DNA of 64,000 nt from Roseiarcus sp036489975 (GTDB lineage Bacteria; Pseudomonadota; Alphaproteobacteria; Rhizobiales; Beijerinckiaceae): positions 65,306-129,305 of the forward strand of contig DASXES010000075.1 in NCBI GenBank assembly GCA_036489975.1. Reading direction: 5' to 3'. This document shows positions 25,123 to 35,061 of the stretch, piece by piece. The notes under the pieces were generated by a model. That model searched no databases. It worked only from the letters and a program-made list of their open reading frames with translations, and was not told where the DNA came from. The translations under genes were made by a program, and so were the position numbers. Numbering within the stretch: position 1 is the stretch's first letter; each line of letters starts with the position of its first letter.

Positions 25123-26325
25123 TCAGCCCTCGACCTTCCTTCTGAGCCCGAAGCCGTAGAGCGCGGCGGCGCTCAGCGCGGCGGCGCTCATGATGGCGCC
25201 GAGCGCGGTCGGCGAAGCGTCGCGGTAGAGGGCGGCTGAGGCGAGGCCGCCAAGCGCGCCGAACAGCATTTGCGTCGTGGTGACGACGGCGGAGGCGAGG
25301 CCCGCGATCTCCGGCAGGGGGTGGATCGCCTCGTGGACGGCGTTCGGAAAAACGAGGCCGAACGCGGAAATGAACACCATCACCAGCGCGGCGTCGGTCA
25401 GCGCCGAGCCGAGGCCGGCGAGGCCGACCATGAGCAGCGTGAGGGCGGCCAGGCATTCGAGCGCCAGCGCAACGTCGAACACCGTTTTCGCCCTGACGTG
25501 ACGGTTGATGAGCCAGGCGTTGATCGAGGAGCCGATGATCACGCCGGAGGCCGTGATCGCGAACAGCGCCGCGAAGCCGGTCTTCGACACGCCATACCCC
25601 TGCATGAACAGGAGCGGCGAAACGTTGACGTAGGCGAAGAGACCCCCGAACAGGAAGCCTCCGAGCAGCGAGAACCCCAGGCAGGAAGGATTGGTCAACG
25701 CCCGCCGATAGCCGGCGATGATCGTCGATGGCTTCAGGTTGCGGCGGTTCTCGAGCGCGTGCGATTCCTCGAACAGGGTGAGCGCAACGAGCGTGACGAG
25801 AACGGAGACGCCGGTCAGCACGACGAAGATCAAGCGCCAGGAGCCGAAGTACAAAATCGCCGCGCCCAGCGTCGGCGCGAGCAGGGGCGCGACGCTGAAC
25901 ACGACCGAGACCGAGGCAAGCTGCAGGCGCGCTTCCCGGCCCTCGAACAGGTCGCGGATGATCGCCCGCGGCAGGATGCCGACCGCGCCTGCGCTGGCGC
26001 CCTGCACGACGCGAAGGGCGAGCAGCACGCCGATCGAAGGTGCGACCACGGCGCCCGCCGCGCTCAGGGTGAATATGACGAGGCCCAGGCTCATCACCGC
26101 CTTGCGGCCAAACCGGTCGGTCAGCGGTCCGACCACGATCGGCGCGGTCGAGAAACCGGCGATGAAGATCGCGATCGCCGCCGCCGCCTCCGTCTGCGCC
26201 GTATGGAGATCGGCCTGGATGAGGGGCAGGCTCGGCAACGCCATGTCGATCGCCAGCGGCGGCAAAGCGGTGAGCAGGGCGAGAAAGAGGGTGAAGCCGA
26301 TCCCGTGAATATTGATGCGTGTCAT
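25123..26325 (-). CDS. MFS transporter, Bcr/CflA drug-resistance type
   Basis: A 400-residue protein with twelve predicted helices. LPPLAIDMALPSLPLI near residue 20 is the motif-D1-like start of the Bcr/CflA (DHA1) group, GPLTDRFGRKAVMS near 65-78 is motif A, and LRVVQGASAGAVG near 104 resembles motif B with its conserved arginine. Such exporters remove drugs, peptides or sulfonamide-like compounds by proton antiport. The ATG at 26325 is chosen because everything before it in the same frame is Arg/Ala-rich non-membrane sequence. Confidence 0.88.
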   Translation of the reverse strand: MTRINIHGIGFTLFLALLTALPPLAIDMALPSLPLIQADLHTAQTEAAAAIAIFIAGFSTAPIVVGPLTDRFGRKAVMSLGLVIFTLSAAGAVVAPSIGVLLALRVVQGASAGAVGILPRAIIRDLFEGREARLQLASVSVVFSVAPLLAPTLGAAILYFGSWRLIFVVLTGVSVLVTLVALTLFEESHALENRRNLKPSTIIAGYRRALTNPSCLGFSLLGGFLFGGLFAYVNVSPLLFMQGYGVSKTGFAALFAITASGVIIGSSINAWLINRHVRAKTVFDVALALECLAALTLLMVGLAGLGSALTDAALVMVFISAFGLVFPNAVHEAIHPLPEIAGLASAVVTTTQMLFGALGGLASAALYRDASPTALGAIMSAAALSAAALYGFGLRRKVEG

Positions 26326-26407
26326 CAGGCCGGCGCGGCGCCCTGCCCAGTCGTTCGGAACGCCCTGGCCGCGAGCCAATGCGCTGGCCGCGAAATCGCC
26401 GGCGTTC

Positions 26408-26746
26408 TCACACGGGCGGCCGCGTCTTTTCGCGCACCCCGGTTGGCGCGGGACCAGGGGGCGCAAATTCGCGCGCCTCGAGGCGGGCAAGGATGGCGTC
26501 CGACAGCCCCATGCCAACGAGCGAGCCGCCCGTCGCCAGCAACCCGGCCCAGAACGCGCCGCCAATGACAGAACTGATGACGGGGACCTTCGGCAGGAAG
26601 AAACCGATCGCGACGCAGGCGAGGCAGGTCAGGATGAGGAAGACCGCTTTGGCGATCACGTTGATCGCGCCGCTGCTCGCGGCGACGGTGCGGAAGCTTG
26701 CATACCAGAGCACCGCGAAGGCGGCGATTGTCGCGGCAATCCGAAT
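26408..26746 (-). CDS. Small membrane protein of unknown function, possible ATT start
   Basis: About 112 residues with two to three hydrophobic segments: an N-terminal helix (IAATIAAFAVLWY), VFLILTCLACVAIGFFL near the middle and a Gly-rich helix near residue 80, then a hydrophilic tail. No family recognised. The only canonical start, GTG at 26713, falls in the middle of the first helix and lacks a ribosome-binding site. In the same frame an ATT at 26746 sits seven bases after GAGGAG (26754-26759 on the minus strand), so ATT initiation or a sequence error for ATG is likely. Confidence 0.55.
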   Translation of the reverse strand: MRIAATIAAFAVLWYASFRTVAASSGAINVIAKAVFLILTCLACVAIGFFLPKVPVISSVIGGAFWAGLLATGGSLVGMGLSDAILARLEAREFAPPGPAPTGVREKTRPPV

Positions 26747-26887
26747 GAAAGGTCTCCTCGTTTCGTCATAAGCCTATCATCGCATTGCCGACGAGCGAAA
26801 TGGGCAGGCGGCGCGCCAAGGGAAAGCGCGGCCTCCATCCCGGCTGCTGCGGAAATCGCCGCGCGCCGCCGCAACAATGAAACGCGG

Positions 26888-27784
26888 TCAGGCGGCCGGT
26901 TTTGGCGTGGCGGTCTCGGGGGCCAGCTTGTCCTGCGTCCTGAGGTCAAAATCGCTGGCGTCATGGCGCTCATGCAATTGACTTGAGAGGTCGCCGCTGG
27001 TCCGGTTGACGATGCGTCCGCGCTTCACCGCCGGCCGCTCGCCGATCGCGTCGGCCCAGCGCTGGACGTGCTTGTAATCCTGCACGCTCAGGAATTCCCC
27101 CGCCCCATACTGCAAGCCCTTCGCAAGTCCGCCGTACCAGGGCCAGATCGCCATATCGGCGATCGTATAGTCCGCGCCTGCGACATATTTCGTCTCCGCC
27201 AGGCGGCGATCGAGTACGTCGAGCTGCCGCTTCACTTCCATAGCGAACCGGTCGATGGCGTATTCGATCTTGAGCGGCGCATAGGCATAGAAGTGGCCAA
27301 ATCCCCCGCCCAGATAGGGCGCAGACCCCATCTGCCAGAAGAGCCAGGAGAAGCATTCGGCCCGCGGCTCCGGCTCGGTCGGCAGGAAGGCGCCGAATTT
27401 TTCCGCGAGATAGAGCAGGATCGCGCCCGATTCGAAGACGCGGATCGGCTTCGCCCCGCTGCGATCCATGAGCGCCGGGATCTTCGAATTGGGGTTGGCG
27501 GCGACGAAGCCGCTGCCGAACTGGTGGCCTTCGTTGATCTTGATCAGCCAGGCGTCGTATTCGGCCCCCTTCTTGCCGAGCGCCAGCAGCTCCTCGAGCA
27601 TGATCGTGACCTTCTGGCCGTTCGGAGTCGCCAGCGAATAGAGCTGGAGAGGATGGCGGCCGACCGGCAGCTCTTTGTCATGGGTCGCGCCGGCGACGGG
27701 CCGGTTGATGTTCGCGAAATGGCCGCCGCTCGGCTTCGTCCAGGTCCAGACCTTCGGCGGCGTATATTCGGGCGAACTGCTCAT
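26888..27784 (-). CDS. yghU: Glutathione S-transferase, YghU-type disulfide-bond oxidoreductase
   Basis: A 298-residue GST of the Nu/YghU class. An N-terminal extension (YTPPKVWTWTKP) leads to a thioredoxin-like domain with LYSLATPNGQKVTIMLEEL near residue 50, then SKIPALMDR and FESGAILLYLAEKFG (glutathione gamma-Glu contact) near 120, and a helical domain to about residue 260. The TPNGxK motif, with Thr and Asn in place of a catalytic Tyr/Ser, is typical of YghU, which binds two glutathiones and reduces disulfides. The C-terminal tail (about 30 charged residues) is longer than in E. coli. Confidence 0.9.
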   Translation of the reverse strand: MSSSPEYTPPKVWTWTKPSGGHFANINRPVAGATHDKELPVGRHPLQLYSLATPNGQKVTIMLEELLALGKKGAEYDAWLIKINEGHQFGSGFVAANPNSKIPALMDRSGAKPIRVFESGAILLYLAEKFGAFLPTEPEPRAECFSWLFWQMGSAPYLGGGFGHFYAYAPLKIEYAIDRFAMEVKRQLDVLDRRLAETKYVAGADYTIADMAIWPWYGGLAKGLQYGAGEFLSVQDYKHVQRWADAIGERPAVKRGRIVNRTSGDLSSQLHERHDASDFDLRTQDKLAPETATPKPAA

Positions 27785-27869
27785 ATCCACGGGCTCCAAT
27801 TGCAAAATATACGGGCGGGCAACCGCAATGGGCGCGCGACCGACGACCTGTTTAGGCTCCGGCTTGCCG

Positions 27870-28066
27870 GCTGTCCAAGCGCGGGGCCAAGCGGCGCGAT
27901 GCGGGTCGCGTTGAGCGCGTGAGTCGAATAATAGCCGCGCTTGACGGGGTCCAGATTGAACCCGTCGCGGAACGCCGGAATCGCGATCAAGCGGGCGAGA
28001 TGGCGCTCAAATTCGCGTGATCGGCGATGCGGCGCAAGTTGCGCTTGAGGGCGTCGTGATGGCCGC
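27870..28066 (-). pseudogene. Remnant of glutathionyl-hydroquinone reductase (C-terminal part)
   Basis: On the minus strand one frame reads HHDALKRNLRRIADHANLS and a second frame continues FERHLARLIAIPAFRDGF, NLDPVKRGYYSTHA and LNATRIAPLGPAL. Together these match the end of YqjG-type glutathionyl-hydroquinone reductases (NLRRIADYPNL; NLDHIKRHYY; NPTGIVPVGP). The two parts are joined only by a frame change near 28005, and no N-terminal thioredoxin-fold part with its catalytic Cys is found upstream. It is a broken gene, in the place where grxD often follows bolA. Confidence 0.7.
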
Positions 28067-28217
28067 GCCGAAGCGCGCAGGCCAACCGGCGGCCATGCGT
28101 TGACCGACCTCACGCCGGACATCCTAGGGTCTGGCGCAAGCAGGGCCCCTCCGCGGCGACCCGAAATGCGCCGCAAGCCCTTGGAATCGCAGAAAACGGA
28201 CGCGTGAAAGGCGCCCT

Positions 28218-28448
28218 TCAACTGTCCGAGGTGGTCAGCGCCAGCGCGTGCAGTTCCCCGCCCATCCGGCCCTTCAGCGCTTCATAGACCATCTGGTGCT
28301 GCCTGACCCGGGTCTTGCCCTGGAAGGCGGCGGTGACGACGGTGGCGGCGTAGTGGTTGCCGTCGCCGGCCAGATCCTTCACCTCGACCCGCGCGTCGGG
28401 AAACGCCTCGCGGATCATCCCCTCAATCTCGGTCTGCGACATGGCCAT
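28218..28448 (-). CDS. bolA: BolA family protein
   Basis: A 76-residue protein of the BolA fold (class II KH-like). EIEGMIREAFPDARVEVKDLAGDGNHY is the N-terminal helix-strand, here split into its known parts; H in the GDGNHYAA loop and the RVRQHQMVYEALKGRMG helix with its conserved His are the residues that, with monothiol glutaredoxin, ligate a [2Fe-2S] cluster. It overlaps the FlbD-like gene by 26 bp. The usual neighbour grxD is not in this window. Confidence 0.85.
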   Translation of the reverse strand: MAMSQTEIEGMIREAFPDARVEVKDLAGDGNHYAATVVTAAFQGKTRVRQHQMVYEALKGRMGGELHALALTTSDS

Positions 28449-28671
28449 GACTTTGGTGCTCCCTGATGACTTCTTCCGCCTCATCCTCTTCCCGGGCCTC
28501 CGCCTCGAGACGGGCCACGACGTCTTCGGCGGGCTCGCTGGCGGCGATCGTGACCCCGTCGGTCAGGAGGATCAGGCAATCCTCGGCGTCGGCCGCGTTG
28601 ATCGCGACCACGTGCTCGGGGCGGATATAGGCGAAGCCTTTCACCGTTTTGACGATGACGAAAGGAATCAT
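28423..28671 (-). CDS. Small FlbD-like protein
   Basis: An 82-residue protein. The first 55 residues (MIPFVIVKTVKGFAYIRPE, then VVAINAADAEDCLILLTDG) resemble the short beta-rich FlbD/YlzI family (a strand, a surface-exposed VNxxxI, then a TG turn), followed by an acidic helical tail. This small gene between purL and bolA is conserved in Hyphomicrobiales as I recall. It starts 4 bp before purL ends (ATG at 28671). Its function is unknown; no flagellar gene is in the window. Confidence 0.65.
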   Translation of the reverse strand: MIPFVIVKTVKGFAYIRPEHVVAINAADAEDCLILLTDGVTIAASEPAEDVVARLEAEAREEDEAEEVIREHQSHGHVADRD

Positions 28672-30884
28672 GCGTTTGTCCCCAAAGCGCGGCTCATGTA
28701 ATCCGGCAGCCAATTCTCATACGCTTGGGCAAGCGCCGCAAGGCCGAGCGGCGCCGCGTCGCCCAGCCTCAACGTTTCGCCGCCGGTTGCGCCGATACGC
28801 GCGAGCGAGACGCCAAGCCGTTTCGCCTCTTCCATGATGGCCGCGCTGTGCGCCGGCGGCGCGGTCAGGACGTAGCGGCCCTGATCCTCGCCGAAGAAGA
28901 ACGCATGGGCCAAAGGGCCGTCCGCCTCGACGCTCGCCCCGATGCCCCCTGCCATCGCCATCTCGGCCAGCGCGACCGCAAGGCCGCCGTCCGAGAGATC
29001 ATGAACCGCGCTGACCGTCCCGGCTCGAATGAGCGAGGCGACAAAGTCGCCGTTTCGTCGTTCGGCGGCGAGTTCGACTGGCGGCGGCGCGCCCTCTTCC
29101 CGGCCCGCGACGACGCTGAGCCAGGCGGAGCAGCCGAGCCATCCGGGCGCCCCGCCGATGAGCCAAATATCCTCGCCCGAGGCCTTGAAAGCGAGGCTCG
29201 CCGTCTTCGCCACGTCCTCGACCAGGCCGACACCGCCGATCGCGGGCGTTGGCGGAATGCCTGAACCCATCGTCTCGTTATAGAGCGACACGTTGCCGGA
29301 GACGACCGGGAAGTCGAGCGCCCGCGCCGCCTCGCCGATGCCCTCGATGCAGCCGACCAGTTCGCCCATGGCCTCGGGCCGCTCCGGATTGCCGAAATTG
29401 AGGTTGTCGGTGAGCGCGAGCGGACGCGCGCCGACCGCGATCAGATTGCGCCACGCCTCAGCAACCGCCTGCTTTCCCCCTTCGCGCGGATCGGCGGCGC
29501 AATAGCGCTCCGTGCAATCGGTGGTCAGCGCCAGGCCCTTGGGGCCGTCGCCGAGCCGCACCACAGCCGCGTCGCCGCCCGGCCCTTGCACCGTATTGCC
29601 GAGGATCAGCGTGTCGTATTGCTCATAGACCCAGCGCTTCGAGCACAGATCGGGCGAGGACAGCAGCTTGAGCAGCGCCGTGTCCGTCGGAATGGGCGGG
29701 GCGATCGAGGCCGCGTCAAGAACGGCCGCGTGCGGGTTCCTGATCCATGGCCGGTCGTAGAGGGGCGCCTGGTCACCGAGCTCCTTGATCGGCAGGTCGG
29801 CCTTGACCTCGCCGCCGCGCCTGATCACGAAGCGGCGCGTATCCGTGGTCTTGCCGATGATCGCGAAATCGAGCCCCCATTTGCGGAAGATCGCCTCGGC
29901 CTCCGGCTCCTTCTCGGGCCTGAGAACCATCAGCATGCGCTCCTGGCTCTCCGAGAGCATCATCTCGTAGGCGCTCATGCCGGTCTCGCGGCACGGCAGA
30001 TGGTCGAGGTCGAGGTCGATGCCGAGATCGCCCTTGGCCCCCATCTCGGCCGCCGACGAGGTCAGCCCCGCCGCGCCCATGTCCTGGATCGCGATCACCG
30101 CGCCTGAAGCCATGAGCTCGAGGCAGGCCTCCAGCAGCAGTTTTTCCGCGAACGGGTCGCCGACCTGGACGGTCGGGCGCTTCTCTTCGGTGTCCGCCTC
30201 GAAGGCGGCCGAGGCCATGCTGGCGCCATGGATCCCGTCCCGCCCGGTTTTCGAGCCGAGGTAAACGATCGGATTGCCGATCCCGGTCGCGGCCGAGGTG
30301 AAGATCGCGTCCCGCCTGGCGACGCCGACCGCCATCGCGTTGACGAGGATATTGCCGTCGTAGCGACGGTGAAACCCGGTCGAGCCGCCGACCGTCGGCA
30401 CGCCGAACGAATTGCCGTAGCCGCCGATCCCCGCGACGACCCCGGCCACCAGACGCCGCGTTTTCGGGTGCTCGGGCGCGCCGAAGCGCAAAAGGTTGAG
30501 CGCGGCGACGGGCCTTGCGCCCATGGTGAAAACGTCGCGCAAAATGCCGCCGACCCCCGTGGCCGCGCCCTGATACGGCTCGATGAACGAGGGATGGTTG
30601 TGACTCTCCATCTTGAACACGCACACGTCCCCGTCGCCGATGTCGACGACGCCCGCGTTCTCGCCCGGCCCGTAAATGACATGTGGGCCCTTGGTCGGCA
30701 GCTTGCGCAAATGGAGGCGCGACGACTTATACGAGCAATGCTCGTTCCACATCGCCGAGACGACGCCGAGCTCGGTAAAGCTCGGCGTCCGGCCGATCAG
30801 CTTGAGGAGACGCGCATATTCGTCGGGCTTGAGCCCATGCGAGACGGCGAGCTTTTCGTCGACCTTGGGTTCTTCGTTGTTCAA
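28668..30884 (-). CDS. purL: Phosphoribosylformylglycinamidine synthase, large subunit (PurL)
   Basis: A 738-residue small-type PurL (the form that works with PurS and PurQ) that makes FGAM from FGAR, glutamine-derived ammonia and ATP. Visible are EHCSYKSSR near residue 48 (catalytic His), KMESHNHPS near 94, GGTGIR-type IGGYGNSFGVPTVGG near 155, IQDMGAAGL near 260 and DLSDGGLAVALAEM near 620. The two AIRS-like halves are complete. Its stop overlaps the FlbD-like gene, forming a purL-small gene-bolA operon. Confidence 0.96.
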   Translation of the reverse strand: MNNEEPKVDEKLAVSHGLKPDEYARLLKLIGRTPSFTELGVVSAMWNEHCSYKSSRLHLRKLPTKGPHVIYGPGENAGVVDIGDGDVCVFKMESHNHPSFIEPYQGAATGVGGILRDVFTMGARPVAALNLLRFGAPEHPKTRRLVAGVVAGIGGYGNSFGVPTVGGSTGFHRRYDGNILVNAMAVGVARRDAIFTSAATGIGNPIVYLGSKTGRDGIHGASMASAAFEADTEEKRPTVQVGDPFAEKLLLEACLELMASGAVIAIQDMGAAGLTSSAAEMGAKGDLGIDLDLDHLPCRETGMSAYEMMLSESQERMLMVLRPEKEPEAEAIFRKWGLDFAIIGKTTDTRRFVIRRGGEVKADLPIKELGDQAPLYDRPWIRNPHAAVLDAASIAPPIPTDTALLKLLSSPDLCSKRWVYEQYDTLILGNTVQGPGGDAAVVRLGDGPKGLALTTDCTERYCAADPREGGKQAVAEAWRNLIAVGARPLALTDNLNFGNPERPEAMGELVGCIEGIGEAARALDFPVVSGNVSLYNETMGSGIPPTPAIGGVGLVEDVAKTASLAFKASGEDIWLIGGAPGWLGCSAWLSVVAGREEGAPPPVELAAERRNGDFVASLIRAGTVSAVHDLSDGGLAVALAEMAMAGGIGASVEADGPLAHAFFFGEDQGRYVLTAPPAHSAAIMEEAKRLGVSLARIGATGGETLRLGDAAPLGLAALAQAYENWLPDYMSRALGTNA

Positions 30885-30961
30885 TGGAGCGTCTCTCGGG
30901 CTCGCCTGGTCGGGCCGAGATAGACCGTGGGGCGACCGATCTCAAGCGCCGGCGCGCCGCC

Positions 30962-31777
30962 TCAGATCTCCTTCATCACCTGCGCGTAGGACAGCACGCC
31001 GAACAAGGCGGTCCCTCCCAGGATATTGCCGATGAGCACCGGAATGATGAAGCCGAGCAGCATCTGCGCCACGCTCTGTTGCCCCGCAAGGACGAGCATG
31101 AAAGCCTCCATGCTGCCGGCGACGATGTGCTGGAAGCCGCCGACCGCGATCAGATAGGTGAGGACGACGATCATCTGGAACTCGGCGCCTTCGGCGCTCG
31201 GCATGAGCCACACGAGGGAGGCGATCAGAAAGCCCGCCGAAATCCCGCGCACCAGCATTTCGAACCAGCCGTGGCCGAGTGTGTGCATGCTGACATCCAG
31301 CATCGCCTGCCTGAGGTTGTCCTCGAGCACCGGGGTGAACGTGCAGAAGAGCGCGGCAAGCAGCGTTCCGGCGAAATTGGCGGCGAGGACGAGGCTCCAC
31401 ATGCGCCCGATGTGCCAGAGATTGCGGCGCGAGAAGTCCGCGAGCAGGGGCAGGACCACGGTGATTGTCGTTTCGGTGAACAATTGCTGGCGCGCCAGGA
31501 TCACCATAAGGAATCCGATGGAATAGCCGAGGCTCGAGACCAGCGGCGCCCATGGCGCGTCAGGCAGGGCGCGCATTAGCGCCGCCTGGCCGAGGAGCGA
31601 AAAGCTGATTGACAGGCCGCCCGCGAAGCCGGACCACCAGAGCGAGACGGCTGGCCGCTCCATCTGCTCCTGGCCTTCCTGCCGGACGATCTGGTAGACC
31701 GTCTTGACGGGAAGTCGGGCGTGGTCGGCGAGCGCGCGCTCCTCGCGCTCGACGGCTTCTTCCTCGGATATGCTCAA
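30962..31777 (-). CDS. Formate/nitrite transporter family protein (YfdC-like)
   Basis: A 271-residue protein with six predicted membrane helices after a hydrophilic 48-residue N-terminus. LWWSGFAGGLSISFSLL (helix 1), LVLAANFAGTLLAA (helix 3) and NILGGTALFGVLSYAQV (helix 6) match the FNT fold, with TETTITVVLPLL in the position of the omega loop. The long acidic N-terminus is as in YfdC. The substrate (formate, nitrite or other small anion) cannot be deduced. Confidence 0.85.
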   Translation of the reverse strand: MSISEEEAVEREERALADHARLPVKTVYQIVRQEGQEQMERPAVSLWWSGFAGGLSISFSLLGQAALMRALPDAPWAPLVSSLGYSIGFLMVILARQQLFTETTITVVLPLLADFSRRNLWHIGRMWSLVLAANFAGTLLAALFCTFTPVLEDNLRQAMLDVSMHTLGHGWFEMLVRGISAGFLIASLVWLMPSAEGAEFQMIVVLTYLIAVGGFQHIVAGSMEAFMLVLAGQQSVAQMLLGFIIPVLIGNILGGTALFGVLSYAQVMKEI

Positions 31778-32019
31778 AGCCCCAGCCTCGCTTTCGCCAA
31801 CGCGTGGGGAGGGAAACGCGCGGGCGAGCCGCTTGGTTGCGCGAGTCTAGAGCTGCGCTCTTGAGATGGAATCGCAGCCGGCCATGGCGTCACACGCCTG
31901 TGAAGCGGGAATCCTTAGATTCAATACGTTTGCGGGATGCCCGCGTTGGCCGGGCATAACAAGCGAGGGCGCGACGAACGGCGCGGTCATTGTCACGCCC
32001 TCCTTGAGGCGCGCCGAGC

Positions 32020-32406
32020 TTACTTCCCGCCCGCCTGCACCTTCTTCACATAGGCGTCCACCGCGTCCATCACTTTGTCGTCAGGATGGGCCTTGCAATA
32101 GACGATGACCTCGTGGATGCCCTGCTTAGCGCGCGGGATGTTGACCGTGTGGCGCTTCAGATGGCCGTTCCACCAGCCGCTGTACCAGGCGCCGAGGAAG
32201 TCGGCGTCCTCCTGGAAGGTGTTGGCGAGCTGGGCGCAGGTCAGCGCCTTCACGTTGAGATAGCCTTTGTCGTCCATGTAGGTCTTCAATTCGACCTGGG
32301 CCTGCGACGCCGAAACGGACGCAATCAGCGCCCCCGCCGCGGCCACAGCGACCCGCAAATCGACCCGACCAAGCCTTGCCGACAGCCTTGTGCTTGAGGC
32401 GACCAT
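32020..32406 (-). CDS. HdeA/HdeB-like periplasmic protein, copy 1
   Basis: A 128-residue protein with an N-terminal signal peptide (VAVAAAGALIASVSASQA, cleaved before QVELKTY). The mature part has the HdeA/B pattern ALTCAQLANTFQEDADFLGAWYSGWWNGH and VIVYCKAHPDDKV, with the two cysteines that form the family's disulfide. HdeA/B act as acid-activated periplasmic chaperones in E. coli; in Hyphomicrobiales the role is less clear. It lies 66 bp downstream of a paralogue with the same organisation. Confidence 0.82.
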   Translation of the reverse strand: MVASSTRLSARLGRVDLRVAVAAAGALIASVSASQAQVELKTYMDDKGYLNVKALTCAQLANTFQEDADFLGAWYSGWWNGHLKRHTVNIPRAKQGIHEVIVYCKAHPDDKVMDAVDAYVKKVQAGGK

Positions 32407-32472
32407 TGTTTTCTCTCTCTCGATGAAGCGCGCCTCAGCCTCTCCGCAGAGCAGCCGGCGCGCGAAGCCAGC

Positions 32473-32832
32473 CTATTTCTCGTCGTTGACCTTGATGCCG
32501 AGTTCCTTGCGCAGCTTCTTGAACTGGATGTCCATCGCGGTGATGACCTTGGTCTTCGGATTGGCCTTGCAATAGACGATGACCCGATGCTCGAGCTCCT
32601 TGGCGCGGTCGACCTTCAATTTGCTGTAGCCAGCGAGGCCGTTGTACCAGCCGCTGTACCAGACGGTCATGAAGTCGGCGTCTTCCTGGAAGGTGTTGGC
32701 GAGTTGGCCGCAGGTCAGCTTCTGAACGTCGAGATCGCCCTTGGAATCCGCGTAGGTGTTCAGCTCGACCTGAGCCTGGGCCGTGCCTGCGCCCATTAGC
32801 GCTATTGCACAAAACGATGCTATGAACCTCAT
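32473..32832 (-). CDS. HdeA/HdeB-like periplasmic protein, copy 2
   Basis: A 119-residue paralogue of the neighbour. Signal peptide FIASFCAIALMGAGTAQA is followed by QVELNTYADSKGDLDVQ, KLTCGQLANTFQEDADF and YSGWYNGLAGYSKLKV, with the second Cys in VIVYCKANPKTKV. The ATG at 32832 follows a GGAGGAAGAG site; the longer in-frame start upstream is rejected. QVEL and LANTFQEDADF are identical in both copies, so this is a tandem duplication that has since diverged. Confidence 0.82.
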   Translation of the reverse strand: MRFIASFCAIALMGAGTAQAQVELNTYADSKGDLDVQKLTCGQLANTFQEDADFMTVWYSGWYNGLAGYSKLKVDRAKELEHRVIVYCKANPKTKVITAMDIQFKKLRKELGIKVNDEK

Positions 32833-32975
32833 TCTCTTCCTCCCCAGCTCAAGCGCAGTTGCGCCTTGAAGGCTCCGTGGCGATAAACGCCGCCGGGGCG
32901 AAGCGCCAGACCTCCCGTCCGGTTTCCTCCACAGAAATCTTTCCTCCACGATCGGCGGGCAATTGGCTCGCGTTC

Positions 32976-33296
32976 TCACCGGGCGGCAGGCGCGGCCTTC
33001 ATGAGGATCACCTCGGCGCCGGCGGCGGACGTCCCGCAATGTTCTGCGCCGAGCGGGACGACGCAGCACTGGCCAGCGGTGAGCGAGACCGTGTGATCGC
33101 GAAACGCGACGTCAAAGACGCCGCTCCACACGATGACCGTCTCGGTCGTGTCGTCGTGGCTGTCCCAGCGCCCCACGCCGCCGCCCGGAAGACGGACCAG
33201 GCGCACATCGACCCCGCCGACGACGGCGTGATGCTCACGCTCGCCCCCCGTCGCCAGCCCGCCGAAGATCGAACCGAAATCCAAAACGGCGTCCAT
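32976..33296 (-). CDS. Cupin-domain protein
   Basis: A 106-residue single cupin barrel. GGGVGRWDSHDDTTETVIVWSG (about residues 38-59, in part) matches cupin motif 1 with His and Glu in the usual places, and CVVPLGAEHCG (about 80-90) matches motif 2 with a late His. The ATG at 33296 begins right at the conserved start of the domain; an earlier in-frame start at 33356 is less likely. Function unknown; such proteins bind a metal and small ligands or are sugar isomerase-like. Confidence 0.8.
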   Translation of the reverse strand: MDAVLDFGSIFGGLATGGEREHHAVVGGVDVRLVRLPGGGVGRWDSHDDTTETVIVWSGVFDVAFRDHTVSLTAGQCCVVPLGAEHCGTSAAGAEVILMKAAPAAR

Positions 33297-33383
33297 GTCC
33301 GCTCCATATCCAGCCCGCCGGGATTGGAGGGCGCGCGCTTGGCCTTCAGTCAACATGGGCGAGGGCTTGCGCGCAACCGGCCC

Positions 33384-34961
<1,578 letters not shown>

Positions 34962-35061
34962 GGTCTTCGGGTTGTAGGGAAGGAGGCCCTTACTTAGCGC
35001 GGATGTGCGAGAGAAGGAAGAGATTTGACGTTGACCCGATGGAAGGTTACGTGACAGTAAA

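Noticed and set aside
24404..25456. 350-codon minus frame spanning the MFS end and upstream gap
   Set aside because: The part inside the MFS gene is out of frame, and the remainder is the GcrA-like region read out of phase.
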